A DNA stretch of 64,000 nucleotides from Nicotiana tabacum (taxonomy: Eukaryota > Streptophyta > Magnoliopsida > Solanales > Solanaceae). Position 1 is the stretch's first letter, and each line of letters begins with the position of its first letter. The stretch is taken from assembly GCF_000715075.1 (NCBI RefSeq), contig NC_134080.1, forward strand, positions 34,390,758 through 34,454,757, read 5' to 3'. The notes beneath the pieces are model-generated. The model did not search any database. It worked only from the letters and a program-made list of their open reading frames with translations, and was not told the DNA's origin. The translations under genes and the position numbers were made by a program. Below are positions 21,850-34,800 of the stretch, piece by piece.

Positions 21850-23351
21850 TGATGACTAGGGATTCTAGTTCATTTTACACTCCTTTTTACTTGATTTTTG
21901 ATTAAAAATGTACACAATTAGTCCCAAAGCCTTATATGGTGTACTTGTTTGCAGGGTTTGGTAAAAAAAATGATAAGTAGTCAAAACCAACTCAAAAAAG
22001 AGTGAAACGTGCACAAGTACCAAGAACAAGTCAAGGCCCTATTGCAGCATAAAATCAACTACAGCTGCAACAAACCCACCGTGGCCGCAGACCACTTAGT
22101 GCGGTCCGCAGTGGAGGAGTTCAGAGAGGTGCACTTTTGGAGCTTCAAGAAGTGCAGTAGCGGAGGATTTCTCGCGGCCGCACTCCATTTTATACAGTCC
22201 GCAGAAAGGAAATTTAGAGAGTTGGGAGTTTGGGCGATTGAAGCCAGCGCGGTCCGCGGAGCATTTTGTGCAGACCGCAGTGAAGCCACTGCGGCGGCCG
22301 CGGTGGCCAGATTCAGAGAATGACAAGTCAAGCCAAAAGCCTCATTGCGGTCCGCAGTGCATTTTATGCGAACTGCAGTACCTCCGTCAGGGGTATTTTT
22401 GTCCAGAAAATTTGGCCTAGTATAAATACTATCTTTTCACATTTTTAGGGTATTTTTTGTAATCAGTTAGAGTCCAGAGCACGTGAACGGCTATTTTGTT
22501 CTATTTTGAGTAATTTGTAGCTAGATTAATACTTAATGTTCAATCTCTTAGTTTGTAATCATAAATTATGGGTTATTCTTCATCTAATTTTCTGATTTCT
22601 TCCATTAATATGAGTATGTAGACCCATTAGCTAGGGTTGTGACTCAACCCTACAGTGGGTATTTGATGGGTCTTTTGTTCAAAGGCTTAGATGTTTATGG
22701 GTAGTTGATATTTGCACTGAATTGTATTTTCTATGTTGAATTAGTGGTTGCAAACACTAATTTGTGCCTATTTGACTTGGGCACTTCTTGAGAAAGAGAG
22801 CTTGAGTCTAGGAAAATCAGTCCAATAAGGAATTAGGGTGTAATCAAGAGATTGATAGCCCCAATTAAACGGTTAAACCTAGAGATAGTAATACCCGACT
22901 TGAGTCTATATTGCATGCACAAATTTGACACCTAATTGGTCTTGAGAAAGTCAATTAGGCCAAAGTCACTCAAGATACCGAGAGGTATAAAGTGAGTAGT
23001 TCCGTGCATTGGCTATATCGCAATCCCCAACATAACATCTTCGCCTTAGGCTTTAGAACCCATCAAGTATTCACCTAGGAGAAAATCACTTCCCTAGTGC
23101 CTCTATAACTATTTAGAAAACCTTACAAGCATTCTCTCTTAATCTCATTTAGCATACTATTAGCATAAAATTAGAAGTAACAAACAACAATTATGATTGG
23201 AAGTGTAATTAAGAGCACTACGCACTACTAGTTTAGATAGGAATCCAATTTCCAATTCTAGCTCCCTGTGGATTCTATCCTGACCATCTCGGGTAAAAGC
23301 TTCTTTGACCGCTCTCACAACTTTGTGGTGGTGTAGGGTTGGCACCGATCA
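21850..23351 (+). repeat. Athila 5' LTR (copy B)
   Basis: 1502 bp, TGATGACTAGGG to GGCACCGATCA. TATA box (TATAAATA) at 22421-22428, followed by TTTTCACATTTTTAGGG. GC-rich GCGGTCCGC-type words lie at 22080-22395. By eye it is closer to copy A than to the 3' LTR. Confidence 0.92.
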
Positions 23352-23356
23352 CTTTT

Positions 23357-23374
23357 TGGCGTCGTTGCTGGGGA
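23357..23374 (+). promoter_or_regulatory. Primer binding site, tRNA-Asp-like
   Basis: TGGCGTCGTTGCTGGGGA, 5 bp after the LTR, differs at two positions from the complement of plant tRNA-Asp(GTC). Confidence 0.82.
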
Positions 23375-23457
23375 GCTAACGGTTTTGGCTATCTATCCAA
23401 ATAGTTTTGTGTACTGTTTTTCTTTCCTTCTGTGTTACTAATTTGTGTGTGTCGCAA

Positions 23458-25320
23458 ACTCAGGTACAAAATTGCGGCAAACAATGCACCTCTTAGAGAC
23501 CTTCCACCGAGGGAGGAGGTAGATAACAGTATTGATTATGAGGTTCCTATAGTACCTCAAGGACAAAGGAGAGGCCGCCAGGCCAATGATAATGTTCTAG
23601 ACCCTCTCCCGCCACCTCCAAGAGTGGCTCCTTGAGTTCTTCCCAACCAAGGATATGCTAGTGCAATTGTCTCACCCCGGATCCGGGTGGGCAATTTTCA
23701 AATTACAAATGTGACGCTTACAAACATCTTAAGGGCTTCGTGGATACCTGCTGGGGGAGCAAGCAAATAAATGTGTCAGAGGATGCACTTCGGTTGAGAT
23801 TATTCCATTTCTCACTTAGAGGGAAGGCTTTGGACTATCTTGAAAGGCTTCTCAACCATTCTATCACTACTTGGGATGAGTTAGCGGATAAATTCATTGA
23901 TAAGTTTTTCTTGCCGGGACATATGGTAACATAGGGGGATGAGATCTTATCTTTCAAGTAGGAGCCCAACGAACCATTGCATGAGATATGGGAGAGATAT
24001 CGAACCATGGTAAAGGAATGTCCCAACAATGATATGACTGAGGCAATGATACAACAAACATTCTACCGGGGCATTAACACAACAAATCAGTGCATAGTGA
24101 ACCAATTTGTTGGGGGGTAATTTCATGAAGCTGCCTTATGATGAGGCTTGTGACATTTTTGATGAGATGGTTGACACATCCTCCACTTGGCAAAGTAGAG
24201 CCAATGTGCCAGAGGGTGACCCCACGGTCATTCACCTGTACAAAGAGCTCCATGATCATGGACAGGCAATAGCAGAGCTGACAACAACAATAAACCAGCT
24301 AGCAAAGGCACAGTTACAGCAGGTTCAAAATCCACAACAGGTAAATGCTATGGAAGGTGTCAACATGTTAGTAAACAAAAGAAGACAAAGAGGTCAACAA
24401 AACCAAGGGAGTTCGGATCAATATGACAATGATAGTGGTGGATTCCATGATGATGGTTATGATGGGCAGAATGAAGAAGTGCAATATGTAAACAATTATC
24501 AGGGCCAAAGGGGCAATTCTTCCAATCAACAACAATGGAGACCCCAAGGCAATTAGGGAAATCAACAAGAAGGGAATAGTAATTGGGGTAACAACAACCA
24601 AAATGCAAATTGGGGCAACTAGAGCGATAATCAGAACAACCAGGGTAATTAGAGTGGCAATAATAACAACAGAGGTGGAAACAATAATCAGGGAGGTTGG
24701 GATAATGGCAACCAAGAAAATCGGGGGCAAGGCTTTCAAAGGCCCCCAATGTATCAACAACCGAACAATCCACCCCCATTTCCATCCCAAGGTCCTAGTT
24801 CTTCCAATAATGAAATGTGGAGAATTGAAATGATGTTTGAACAGATGATGAAAAAGAACGCTGACTCTGATGCCTAGTTGGCATCCCATAATACTTCAAT
24901 CAGAAACTTGGAGGTTCAATTAGGCCAAATATCACAATCCTTGAATACTCGCCCTAAGGGGGCTCTACCTAGTGGTACGGTAGTCAACCCAAAGGGTGGG
25001 AACAATTTTGGGCATGTAATGGCGGTAACCACAAGAAGTGGACGAGGCGGTGATGTGAATGCCTCCAAACAAAAAGAAATTTTGAGTGATGAAGGTGAGT
25101 TGCAAGAGGATGAGATCCCTTTGGTGTTTGAAAATGTGATTGATGATAATATGAATGAGTAAGTGAGAATTGATATCCAGGATGCCGAGGTGGAAACTCA
25201 GAATGACATGAACCCGTCTAGGGAACACGTAATAGACATGCCGGAAGTGGTTGTTCCTAAAGACAAAGCTCCTTTACCAAGGCCACCTCCACCTTATCCT
25301 CAAAGGCTCGCGAAGTAGAA
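23458..25320 (+). pseudogene. Athila gag, decayed
   Basis: The N-terminal part (KIAANNAPLRDLPPREEV) leads into the gag core: DALRLRLFHFSLRGKALDYL, then HSITTWDELADKFIDKFF and EPNEPLHEIWERYRTMVKECP, which fit the retrotransposon gag family PF03732. The tail (about 24360-24790) is extremely Asn/Gln/Gly-rich with no CCHC zinc knuckle visible. After it comes an SSNNEMW..EMMFEQMM helix and a linker with AVTTRSGRG. In-frame stops lie at 23768, 23932, 23959, 24554, 24620, 24650, 24875, 25160 and 25315; most are TAG where CAG is plausible. A frameshift lies at the G-run near 24111. Gag packages element RNA; this copy is dead. Confidence 0.85.
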
Positions 25321-25321
25321 A

Positions 25322-25927
25322 AATAAGAATTGGTTTAAGAAATTTATTGACATGATGAAGAGCTTATCCATTAATGTGCCTTTGGTGGGGGCTCTAGAAC
25401 AAATGCCAGGTTATGCTAAATTCATGAAAAATTTGGTGACAAAGAAAAGATCCATGGACTCAATGGCTCCAAAGTTAGAAGATCGTGGTGCTTTCACCAT
25501 TCCTTGCACCATTAGGAGTGCATACTTTGCAAAAGCTCTATGTGATTTGGGGGAAAGTATCAACTTGATGCCCTACTCAGTTTTCAAGACTTTGGGTATT
25601 GGGCAACCTCGGGTTATTTCAATGAGGTTACAAATGGCAGATAGAACTATGAAGAGACCATTAGTTATAATTGATTTTGTTCTTGTCCGGGTGGACAAAT
25701 TTATCTTGCCGGCTAACTTTATGATCTTGGATTGTGAGGTAGATTATGAGGTTTTGATCATATTGGAAAGACCTTTCCTTGCTATTGGGAAGGCCTCAGT
25801 TGATGTGGAAGCAGGGGAACTCACCTTCCGGGTGGGTGATAAGAAAGTGGTCTTTCATGTGTGCAAGCAACGAAGCAGCCCAACAGTTCTGAAGTGTGCT
25901 CTTTTGTGGATTTTGTCACGGCAGTGA
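25322..25927 (+). pseudogene. Athila protease domain
   Basis: An open stretch with the Athila aspartic protease: AFTIPCTIRSAYFAKALCDL then GESINLMPYSVFKTLGIG. The active site is read as DLG (usual Athila form DLGAS). The flap and C-terminal part follow (VDKFILPANFMILD, DYEVLIILERPFLAIGKA; Athila usually has LGRPFLA). Retropepsins cut the Gag-Pol polyprotein. The domain itself has no stop, but stops and shifts on both sides disable it. Confidence 0.85.
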
Positions 25928-26221
25928 TAGTTGATGATACTAGTGCAATGACCAATGTAGAGGACCCTCTAGAGGCAGTATTGTGAATATGGATTTAAAT
26001 GAGGATGAAGGCCGAGTGGAATATGTCAATGCCTTACATGGAATGGGCTCCTACTCTTATGAGCCTCGGAAACTCTCTTTGGATCTTGAGAATAGGAAGA
26101 ATCCACCAACAAAGCCCTCAATCGAGGAACCTCCGGTGTTGGAGTTGAAGATGTTGCCTCCACACCTCAGGTATTAATTCTTAGGCCCTAGTTCAACTTT
26201 ATCAATTATTCTTTCCTCTTG

Positions 26222-27200
26222 TCTTACTAACATGCAGGTAGATGCCATATTGGCGGTGCTCCAAAAGCGGAAGAAGGCAATTGGATGGACCTTAACTGAT
26301 ATTTTGGGGGATAAGCCCCGCCTTTTGTATGCACAAGATTATTCTTGAAGATGATGCAAAGCCCTCCTTGGAACATCAAAGGAGGTTGAACAAGGAAATG
26401 CAAGAAGTTGTAAAAAAGGAGGTGATCAAGTGGTTGGATGTCGGGGCCGTGTACCCCATCTCTGATAGCTCTTGGACTTCGCCGGTGCAATGTCTGCCGA
26501 AGAAGGGTAGTATGACCGTGGTTACCAATGCGCAAAATGAGTTGATTCCTACCAGGACTATCACCGGATGGAGAGTGTGCATGGATTACCGCAAATTGAA
26601 TAAAGTGACCCGCAAGGATCACTTTCCATTGCCTTTTCTTGATCAGATGCTAGACAGACTTGCTGGACGTGCCTTCTACTATTTCTTGGATGGGTATTCT
26701 GGGTACAACCAATTTTTGATTGCTCTGAAAGATCAGGAGAAGACCATATTCACTTGTCCATATGGTAACTTTGCTTTTTCTAGAATGTCTTTTGGGTTGT
26801 GTAATGCACTGGCTACATTCCAGCGGTGTATGATGCCCATTTTTATTGATATGGTGAAAGATATTTTGGAGGTGTTCATGGATGACTTCAGTGTTATGGG
26901 TGACTCTTTTGATGAATGTTTGAAAAATCTTGATAGAGTGTTAGCCCGTTGAGAAGAAACCAACCTTGTGCTTAATTGGGAAAAATGTCACTTCATGGTT
27001 GAGGAGGGCATAGTCCTTGGCCATAAAATTTCAAAGCGTGGTATAGAGGTGGACAAAGCAAAAATTGAAGTGATTTCAAGGCTCCCTCCCCCTACTTCAG
27101 TCAAGGGAGTTAGAAGTTTTCTTGGGCATGCGAGGTTCTACCGGAGATTTATTAAGGACTTTTCGAAGGTAGTGAATCCTTTGTGCAAGTTATTGGAAAA
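26222..27200 (+). pseudogene. Athila reverse transcriptase domain
   Basis: KKAIGWTLTDI opens the domain. The palm follows: ISDSSWTSPVQCLPKKG, WRVCMDYRKLNKVTRKDHFP, the DGYSGYNQ motif, CPYGNFAFSRMSFGLCNA and the catalytic FMDD (about 26875-26886), then LNWEKCHFMV.EGIVLGHKIS and the thumb (SFLGHARFYRRFIKDFS). A stop at 26950-26952 replaces a Cys codon, and frameshifts lie near 26185 and 26320. It copies element RNA into DNA; here it is inactive. Confidence 0.92.
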
Positions 27201-27904
27201 AGATGCTAATTCGTGTTCAATAAGGGATGTATGCAAGCTTTTGAACTTCTCAAGCACAAATTGACCACCACTCTAATTATTACCGCACCCAATTGGAGCT
27301 TGACTTTCAAGCTTATGTGTGACGCGAGTGATGTTGCGGTTGGGGCGGTCTTGGGTCAAAAAGTGAATAAATGTTTCATCCGGTGTATTATGCGAGCAAG
27401 ACAATGAATGATGCTAAAGTTAACTATACAGTGACTGAGAAAGAGCTTTTGGCTATTGTGTTCACAATGGAGAAATTTCGGTCGTATCTCATGGGTGCCA
27501 AGGTTATAGTTCATACAGATTAGGTCGCACTCCAGTACTTGATGACGAAGAAGGATTCCAAATCTAGGCTGATGTGATGGGTCTTGTTACTTCAAGAGTT
27601 TGATTTGGATATTGTGGACCGGAAGGGTAGTGAAAACCAAGTGGCGATCCACTTTTCCTGCTTGGAGGAGGAGGGGACGCCTCGTGATGGCCTAGAAATC
27701 AGTAATTCATTTCCCGATGAACAACTCCTTTCTGTGTCGGTGAATGGTATGCCATGGTTTGCAGATGTTGCTAATTTCCTTGTGACTGGTATAATCCTGT
27801 GTGAGTTCTCTTCTAACCAAAGGAAGAATCTCAAACGAGATAGTTTGGACTTCTATTGGGATGAGTCATACTTGTTCAAAATCTGCACGGATGGTATGAT
27901 CTGA
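27201..27904 (+). pseudogene. Athila RNase H domain and linker
   Basis: FELLKHKLTTTLIITAPNWS, then LMCDASDVAVGAVLGQ with the first catalytic Asp. After a frameshift near 27400 come YASKTMNDAKVNYTVTEKEL, a stop after VIVHTD and a TGA where Arg is usual before WVLLLQEFDLDIVDRKG. The linker to integrase ends near 27904 with another TGA. This is a single, retroviral-type RNase H, as usual for Athila, unlike the dual RNase H of the Ogre copy at 57670-58260. Confidence 0.88.
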
Positions 27905-28828
27905 AGGTGTGTTCTGGAGGAGGAGCAATTGAGTATCTTAGAGGCTTGTCATTCCTCCCCCTATGGTGGTCATCACAGTGAGGTGAGGACCACTTCAAAG
28001 GTTCTTAGTTGTGGGTTTTACTGGCCAACTTTGTACAAAGATGCAAGTGAACTTGTGAAGAGATGTGACAAATGTCAAAGAGCGGGTGGAATTTCGACAA
28101 AAGATGAGATGCCTCTCAATACAATTCTTGAAGTTGATATTTTTGATGTGTAGGGCATTGATTTCATGGGCTCATTTGTTAGTTCGTGTGGGAACACATA
28201 CATTCTAGTGGCAGTTGACTATGTTTCAAAGTGGGTTGAGGCCGTGGCTTTACCCAAAAATGAGGCCCGGAGTATTGTTGTGTTTCTCAAGAAGAGCATT
28301 TTTACTAGGTTTGGCACTCCTCGAGCAATCATAAGTGATGGGGGGTCTCATTTTTGCAATAGATCTTTCGACATTTGCTTGCAAAGTATGGTGTCAATCA
28401 CAAAGTTTCTACCCCTTATCATCCTTAGGCGAGTGGCCAAGTTGAAGTCTCAAACAGGGAAATCAAGAGTATATTGTCAAAGATGGTCAATACAAATAGG
28501 ACCGATTGGTCAAAGAAATTAGATGATGCTCTATAGGCTTATAGGACTGCTTACAAGACTCTGATTGGTATGTCTCTATATCGGTTGGTGTTTGGGAAAG
28601 CTTGTCATCTACCGATTGAGTTAGAGCACAAGGCCATATGGGCTTTGAGGAAGCTGAATCTTGAATGGGATGTGGCAACAAATCTTCGTGTAAAGCAGCT
28701 TAATGAATTTGATGAATTCTGATTGCATGCCTACTCCAGTTCGTCCTAGTATAAGGACAAGATGAAGTATCTTCATAATAAATATGCCCGCAAGGAGTTC
28801 AAAATGGGTGATTTGGTTCTCTTGTTCA
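27905..28828 (+). pseudogene. Athila integrase, broken by a nested element
   Basis: The HHCC zinc module is visible (H...[20 protein letters not shown]...CDKCQRAG, 27945-28090), then GIDFMGSF preceded by a TAG where Trp is usual, the first catalytic Asp in VAVDYVSKWVEA, and the second in AIISDGGSHF. A frameshift near 28375 then leaves the Glu region ([16 protein letters not shown]) in another frame with TAG stops. The C-terminal part reaches MGDLVLLF at 28828, where the nested LTR begins. The sequence resumes at 38273. Confidence 0.9.
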
Positions 28829-31800
28829 TGTCACGACCCTAAAACTGATCCGGTCGTGATGGCGCCTATCGTGAAACTAGGCCAGCAGACACAATTCCCA
28901 AATTTAACCATTATTCAATAAAAGTCATTTCTAAGCCTTCAATTAGTCAAATATCTCATAATGTAAGTCTAAGAACAGTGCAGAATAAATACACAAGCCC
29001 AACATCGGGGTGTCACAAGTCACGAGTATCTACTCAGGTCTGAATACAACATTTAGTCTAAAAATATAATAAAAACAATCTAAGAAAGAGAAGAGGGAGA
29101 AGAGCAGGGCTGCGAACGTCGGGCAGCTACCTTTCTAACTCCGATGACTCTGCCACTAAGAAATCAACACCCGCTACCGGGTTCAGAAATACCTGAATCT
29201 GCACATAAGGTGTAGAGAGTAATGTGAGTACGCCGACTCAGTAAGTAATAAAAATAAATAAAAGCTGAGCAGTAAAACAACATGTAAACCACGTCATAAC
29301 GCTTCAACAAATGTAGTACATTTCCAAAACAGTACAGAAATTATTTACTTCATAAATCAAGCTCAGTTTCAGTAAAACCCTTTTCAAACAACTTTCAATA
29401 ATTTCAAACGAGTGATAAAATTAGTGAGTAAAAATGATAGAAACGCAAACAGCCCCTCGGGCAAAACATGTACCATACACCTCCCCCGGGAAAATATCAA
29501 CAGAACAAGCTCCTCGGGCATAACATGAATCTTAAACCGCCTCTCGGGCAAAACATGGATCAAGAACAGCCCCTCGAGCAATAATATGAAACAACAACAG
29601 CCCCTCGGGCTACATCATATCACTCACAATGGGTACCTGCGCTCACTGGGGGTGTGCAAACTCCTGGAGGGGCTCCTACAGCCCAAGTGCTATAATAAGC
29701 CATCTCATGGCATAGTCAAACAGGCTCTCGACCTTATAACAAGCCACCTCGTGGCATAACAAATCAGGCCTTCAGCCTCATAATCATGAATCAGTACAAC
29801 ACTGCTGCGGCGCGCAACCCGATCCCATAATATCCTCACAACACAGGCCATCGGCCTCACTCAGTCAGAAGTTTCTTAAGCCACTCGGGCAACAATGAAA
29901 CTTGATGTTCAACCCAAAATATCATTTAAAATATCAAAACGGAGTAAATATGGTTGAGTTATGAAAATAGTAGAATACAACATGACTAAGTATAAATATG
30001 AAGTCAAAACAGTGAGGAATAATAGTAAAAATACCCTAAGAGTCCAAAACAGTTGGCACGAGGCCCAAATATGGCATTCAGCCCAAAACACAATGATATC
30101 AAACAGTTTTCAATCAAATATACGATTTAACAGTCATACGGGACGGACTAAGTCACAATCCCCAATGGTGCATGACCCCACGCTCGTCATCTAGCGTGTG
30201 CGTCACCTCAAAGTAGCACAACGATGTGAAATCCGGGGTTTCATACACTCAGGACAATATTTACAATCATTACTTACCTCAATCCGGATGAAATTCTACT
30301 TCGCAATGCCCTCGTCGCTCGACTCGGCCTCCAAATGCTCCGAATCTATCCAAAATCAGTATATTATCATCAATATACGCTAAAGGAATGAATTCCCTAT
30401 GAAAATTACAAATTAGACCTAAAGTCCCGAATTTGGCTCAAACCTGGCCCTCGGGCCCACGCTTCGGAATCCGACGAAACTTACAAAATCCGACAACCCA
30501 TTCAACCATGAGTCCAACCATACCAAAATTACTAAATTTCAATAACAATTCGACCTCTAAATCCTCAAATCTTATATTCAAATTCCTAGGTCCAAATCCC
30601 CAATTTACACCTCAAAAACATGTAATCTAGTCGGATTATTTGATGATAATTCAATATTATAGAGTAGAAATGATCACAAGTGACTTACCTTAAGATTTCC
30701 CATGATTTCTTGCTCAAAAATCACCCCAAGCCGTGTTCTTTCACCAAAAAAATGTCAAAATAAACTAAAAAATGGAACAGCATTAATAAACCATATTCTG
30801 GTCGCTAAAAGCAATTTCCAGTCGCTAAAAGTGATCTAATCTGGTCGCTAAAGGTGCACATCAGATCTGATGCACCAGTAATCCTTAATTTCACTAAAAA
30901 GGCTCTAACTCCATCATACGAACTCGGAATTCGATGATTTTTGTTCCTATGAGTCTGAAATAATAATACGAACATAGTCCTTCAATCGAAACTTAATTCG
31001 GAGCTCATTTGCTCAGTGCGATACCCATTTCGCTTCTTAAACAATTAACTCATGATTTGCGTCAAAAACCCAATCGTGACTTGATGAAATTAGACCAAAA
31101 TTTTCAGATCACTCCTATAAATTCATTATCAAAATTCCAGAAGTCTCGAAATCAAATTTTGATCTCAAGAACTAAAAATGGACCTTTGGATCATTACATG
31201 TTTATGCTCAAAACGTCAAAATCTTCCAAAAACTCTTCCAAAACTTATCCGAGCCTCATGGGACCCCAACCAAACATGCCAACACACCCCATAACATGAT
31301 TCAAACTTGTTCCAACCTTCGGAACGCTTAAAACAACATCAAAAAATCGAATCACCCTCGGATTCAAGCCTAAGAATTTCAAAACTTCTGAATTCCGAAT
31401 TTGATCAAAAAGTCTATCAAACCTCGTTCGAATGACTTGCAATTTTGCACACACGTCACAAATGACACAGCAGGCCTACTCCAATTTCTAGAATTCCATT
31501 CCGACCCTGATATCAAAATTTCCACTGCCGATCGAAATATGCCAAATTTCCAATTTCGCCAATTCGAGCCTAAATCTACCACGGACCTCCAAAATACATT
31601 CTGGATGCGCTCCCAAGTCCAAAATTACCTAACGGAGCTAATCGAATCATAAAAATCCAAATCCGAGATTGAATACTAAAAAGTCAAAACTTGGTCAAAC
31701 CTTTCAAATTGAGAAATGTTCTTCCAAATCTATTCCAATTATCCTGAAAACCAAAACCAACGATTTACATACTCATAATACATCACACGGGGCTAGTCAT

Positions 31801-31857
31801 GTCCGAGAACTGGCAAGCAAAGTGCAAAAGCTCAAAATGACCGGCCGGGTCGTTACA
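28829..31857 (-). repeat. 3' LTR of the nested element
   Basis: 3029 bp. Reverse-strand start TGTAACGACCC at 31857, end GGGTCGTGACA at 28829. It is collinear with 35725-38272. An internal minisatellite is listed separately. Confidence 0.9.
29440..29610. repeat. CCCCTCGGGC minisatellite in the nested LTR
   Basis: Five to six diverged units of about 30-33 bp, each with CCCCTCGGGC-like words followed by AAAACATG or ATAACATGAA. The other LTR has the same array at 36335-36500. Confidence 0.75.
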
Positions 31858-31870
31858 TCCTCCCCCACTT
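31858..31870 (-). promoter_or_regulatory. Polypurine tract of the nested element
   Basis: Reverse strand AAGTGGGGGAGGA directly before the 3' LTR start, as required for plus-strand priming. Confidence 0.85.
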
Positions 31871-34800
31871 AAACATACGTTCGTCCTCGAACGTGCCCAG
31901 GGTTGTTCCGAAAACCATCAAATTGTTGTGTAACCTTACCATGCACATACCCGGGGGTGATCCCACTTCACCCTATCCCATATAGGTCCGATAACACAAC
32001 ATAACTGAAATTTCACAATTCATCCTAGCCCATAACCTTAGAACCAATTTTCCACTTCCAAAACTATCTATAAGATCATAATCTCATATCTATACACTGA
32101 ATAGTCCGAAGAAGCTGTATCAAACCATATTTGCAACCCTAGATGCAATTACATTATATACCCAATAACTCAGACACTCATAGCGATAACTTCCAATCAT
32201 GAAAGCTACACACAATAACCGAATACCGATAATAAACCTCTTACCAATTAAAGTCTCATTCCAACACTTTCGTATACTGCCAATGATGAAAGAAACACGT
32301 AGAATCATAATAATTCCTCAGATCAACCATTCATGAAGCTCCCTCTCTTTTGGCAAGGACAATAGTAAATTTCTAAGCCGAATCCCGATATTATCCTTCC
32401 AACATGCTGAAATCGAATCTGATAGTATTCATTCTAGATCCCAATGTCCTTATCTCATCTAACATGACTACTCTAATGATATGACACATCAATACAATCA
32501 AAAGCCACAACTCGTGCGACCCGCGCACCAATAAGCAACAGTCCGTATGTACTCAAATCATGGAAAAATGACTCAAATGAGAGAGTTGTATCGCAAGCTC
32601 ACCAGTACCACCACCACATAATGCTGAGAACCTATCACACATCGTAGAACCAGAACACACGAATCTAACCCAAAGGATCATACCTCCACATAACTTTGCT
32701 GCATTGCGCGACCCTATCCAATCACTGGTCCACATAAAACACCTCGAGTCGCTATGCTCAAAATCAACAACCACACTCAATTTGATGTCTAGTACCAAAA
32801 GCAAATCATCATAACCACGACAAGGAAAATGACATAACATCACACAAACCCGAAAGGACACAACCAATACGTTATCCACCGAGCAATACCCAATACTCTT
32901 CCCGCTCGAATTCCACTGAGAGACCCCAATAAAACCACACTACATGTGCCTATAACCAACAAATCCTAATGCGTCGCAACACAGAAAAGTAACTCATAGC
33001 TCTGCCCAAACATGAATAATCTTAATGACAATCGAATGGCACATCCCTCAACAATATTAGTTCGGAGTCAACATACCCGAGTCAATGCAGAACACCCATC
33101 CATATTGGGCCTACCAATGAACCCAAATCAACTCTGGTCACTCATAATTGATGAATAACTTTTCGAAAGTTCACAACGACTAAATCATGGCACGTACAAC
33201 ATCTTACTGGCTTTGCCCACATCTTTACAGTCCACAACCACAAAATAACTTGTTTATGAGAACTGCCAGTCTCCGAGTTCATAAAGCATACAAATCACCA
33301 TATCCGATCCCAACTCCACTGCCCGAATATCTAACACACCTCTAATACTCAATCATTCCACGAGGGTACTCCAAAAATTCTCTTATGCCACCAAGCAAAC
33401 TTTGAATATCAGCAGTCGATCAGACAAGATAGTGCCACAATACCAATGAAGTATACATAACTCAAACACATCGCCCTTTCTAAAATGTATACCCTCATCA
33501 AGCCACACCAATTAATGGTCTCATTTATCTCATCATCTGGAACCGTCCATGATGCCTAAGAATTTATGACCTTCCTTTCAAAACTGAATCACGACCTTAC
33601 ACACGCAAATCTCAACCCTACACAACATACCGTATATACCATGACATCCTATAATAAACATGAGAACTTCATATTCCACTCCGAGCTACAAGCAACTATG
33701 TACTCAACCGGCCAAGAACTTTTCCATTTGATCCCATCTAAAAGAAAATCACTACACATCACATGTTTCTCACGTCAATAGAAAATATACCTCTCTACTG
33801 TGGTAGAAACCATCAAGAACTCTCTGAATCCCACTGTCACACAACCCAACCATCTGGACTGAATTCCTTTAACTCAACCAAGCTACGCAAGCCATCAAAA
33901 CCTAAGAGCATTACCGCGAAACACCTGTAGAAACCCACCGCATCATAAGCACCCAAGAACCGATCATATCCATTATCATGTCAATCTAACCTACTACCAA
34001 GTTGTCCTAACTCTCTGAGTTCCTTTCGTATTGCCTTCAAATTTATACATTTCCTTGCTAGTACACCATTATCCTTAACCAAAACTTGCCCCACAAACTT
34101 TAGCATAACATTACACCATCTAATGTTCATAAGCCACTGAATTCTCCCTCAAATATCCCAAAAAGCACCACATTCAAAATACTTACCCTAAAGAGACTTC
34201 CTGTGAATCTAAAGTTTTACCTTCACCTTCCTGATATTGATATGTAGAATCAATAATGATATAGAAATGTCATAAGTCTTGACACCCTCTAATGCAAACC
34301 TCAGCTCTATCCAAATATACAACTTGAAAATCTCCAATTATTACATGTAAAATCTTGAACCCATTAGAACCATTCTCGAGAGTCATCCACTCTACTCAAA
34401 CCGCAATTACATCGATCATACAAACCGGACAAACTGTGCTCCATTGGCACTCTAACACCACAGAATGTAACCTCACCTTAATGCAACCAAGCAACTTCCT
34501 ATTCTATGCACCGTACATCCTTTACCAAAACAACTCAAGTCATTCCGTGATTCTCATACACTCATAAAGCATAACATAACCTTTATTGAAATTTCCTTTA
34601 CTCGAGCCATCCTCGGTCTCATCCTCTATAAGCCATAACTGATTCACTAGTATGCCTCAAACTGGAACCAACATAGCACATAACCGTGCAATCAACTAAT
34701 CAATAGCAGACTCCCCCACTTGGCTCAAAGTCATAGATCAAAACACACAATAACGCATAATGCATATACTCTATTACTGTCATAATAACATAGTCAGATT

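Larger units (their letters stand above)
17109..23778. repeat. Tandem duplication, unit B
   Basis: A direct repeat of 11850-17108 with an extra 1.4-kb block (19451-20857) that carries an LTR and primer site. Right of about 23778 the Athila gag-pol continues without a break, and left of 11850 gene copy 2 continues without a break. The ancestral single copy was therefore one 6.7-kb segment duplicated in tandem. Confidence 0.85.

Noticed and set aside
22009..22331. ORFs of 76-104 codons on both strands, also present at 15397-15663 and 43642-43998
   Set aside because: They are LTR sequence rich in GCGGTCCGC words; the frames are not conserved among the three LTR copies.
24360..24889. Reverse-strand ORF of 173 codons that looks like a hydrophobic protein
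   Set aside because: It is the antisense shadow of the Asn/Gln-rich gag tail; the gag frame matches homologues and this does not.
31009..32879. Several ORFs of 60-108 codons in the nested element
   Set aside because: Not conserved between the two LTRs or as domains; no gag or pol motif.
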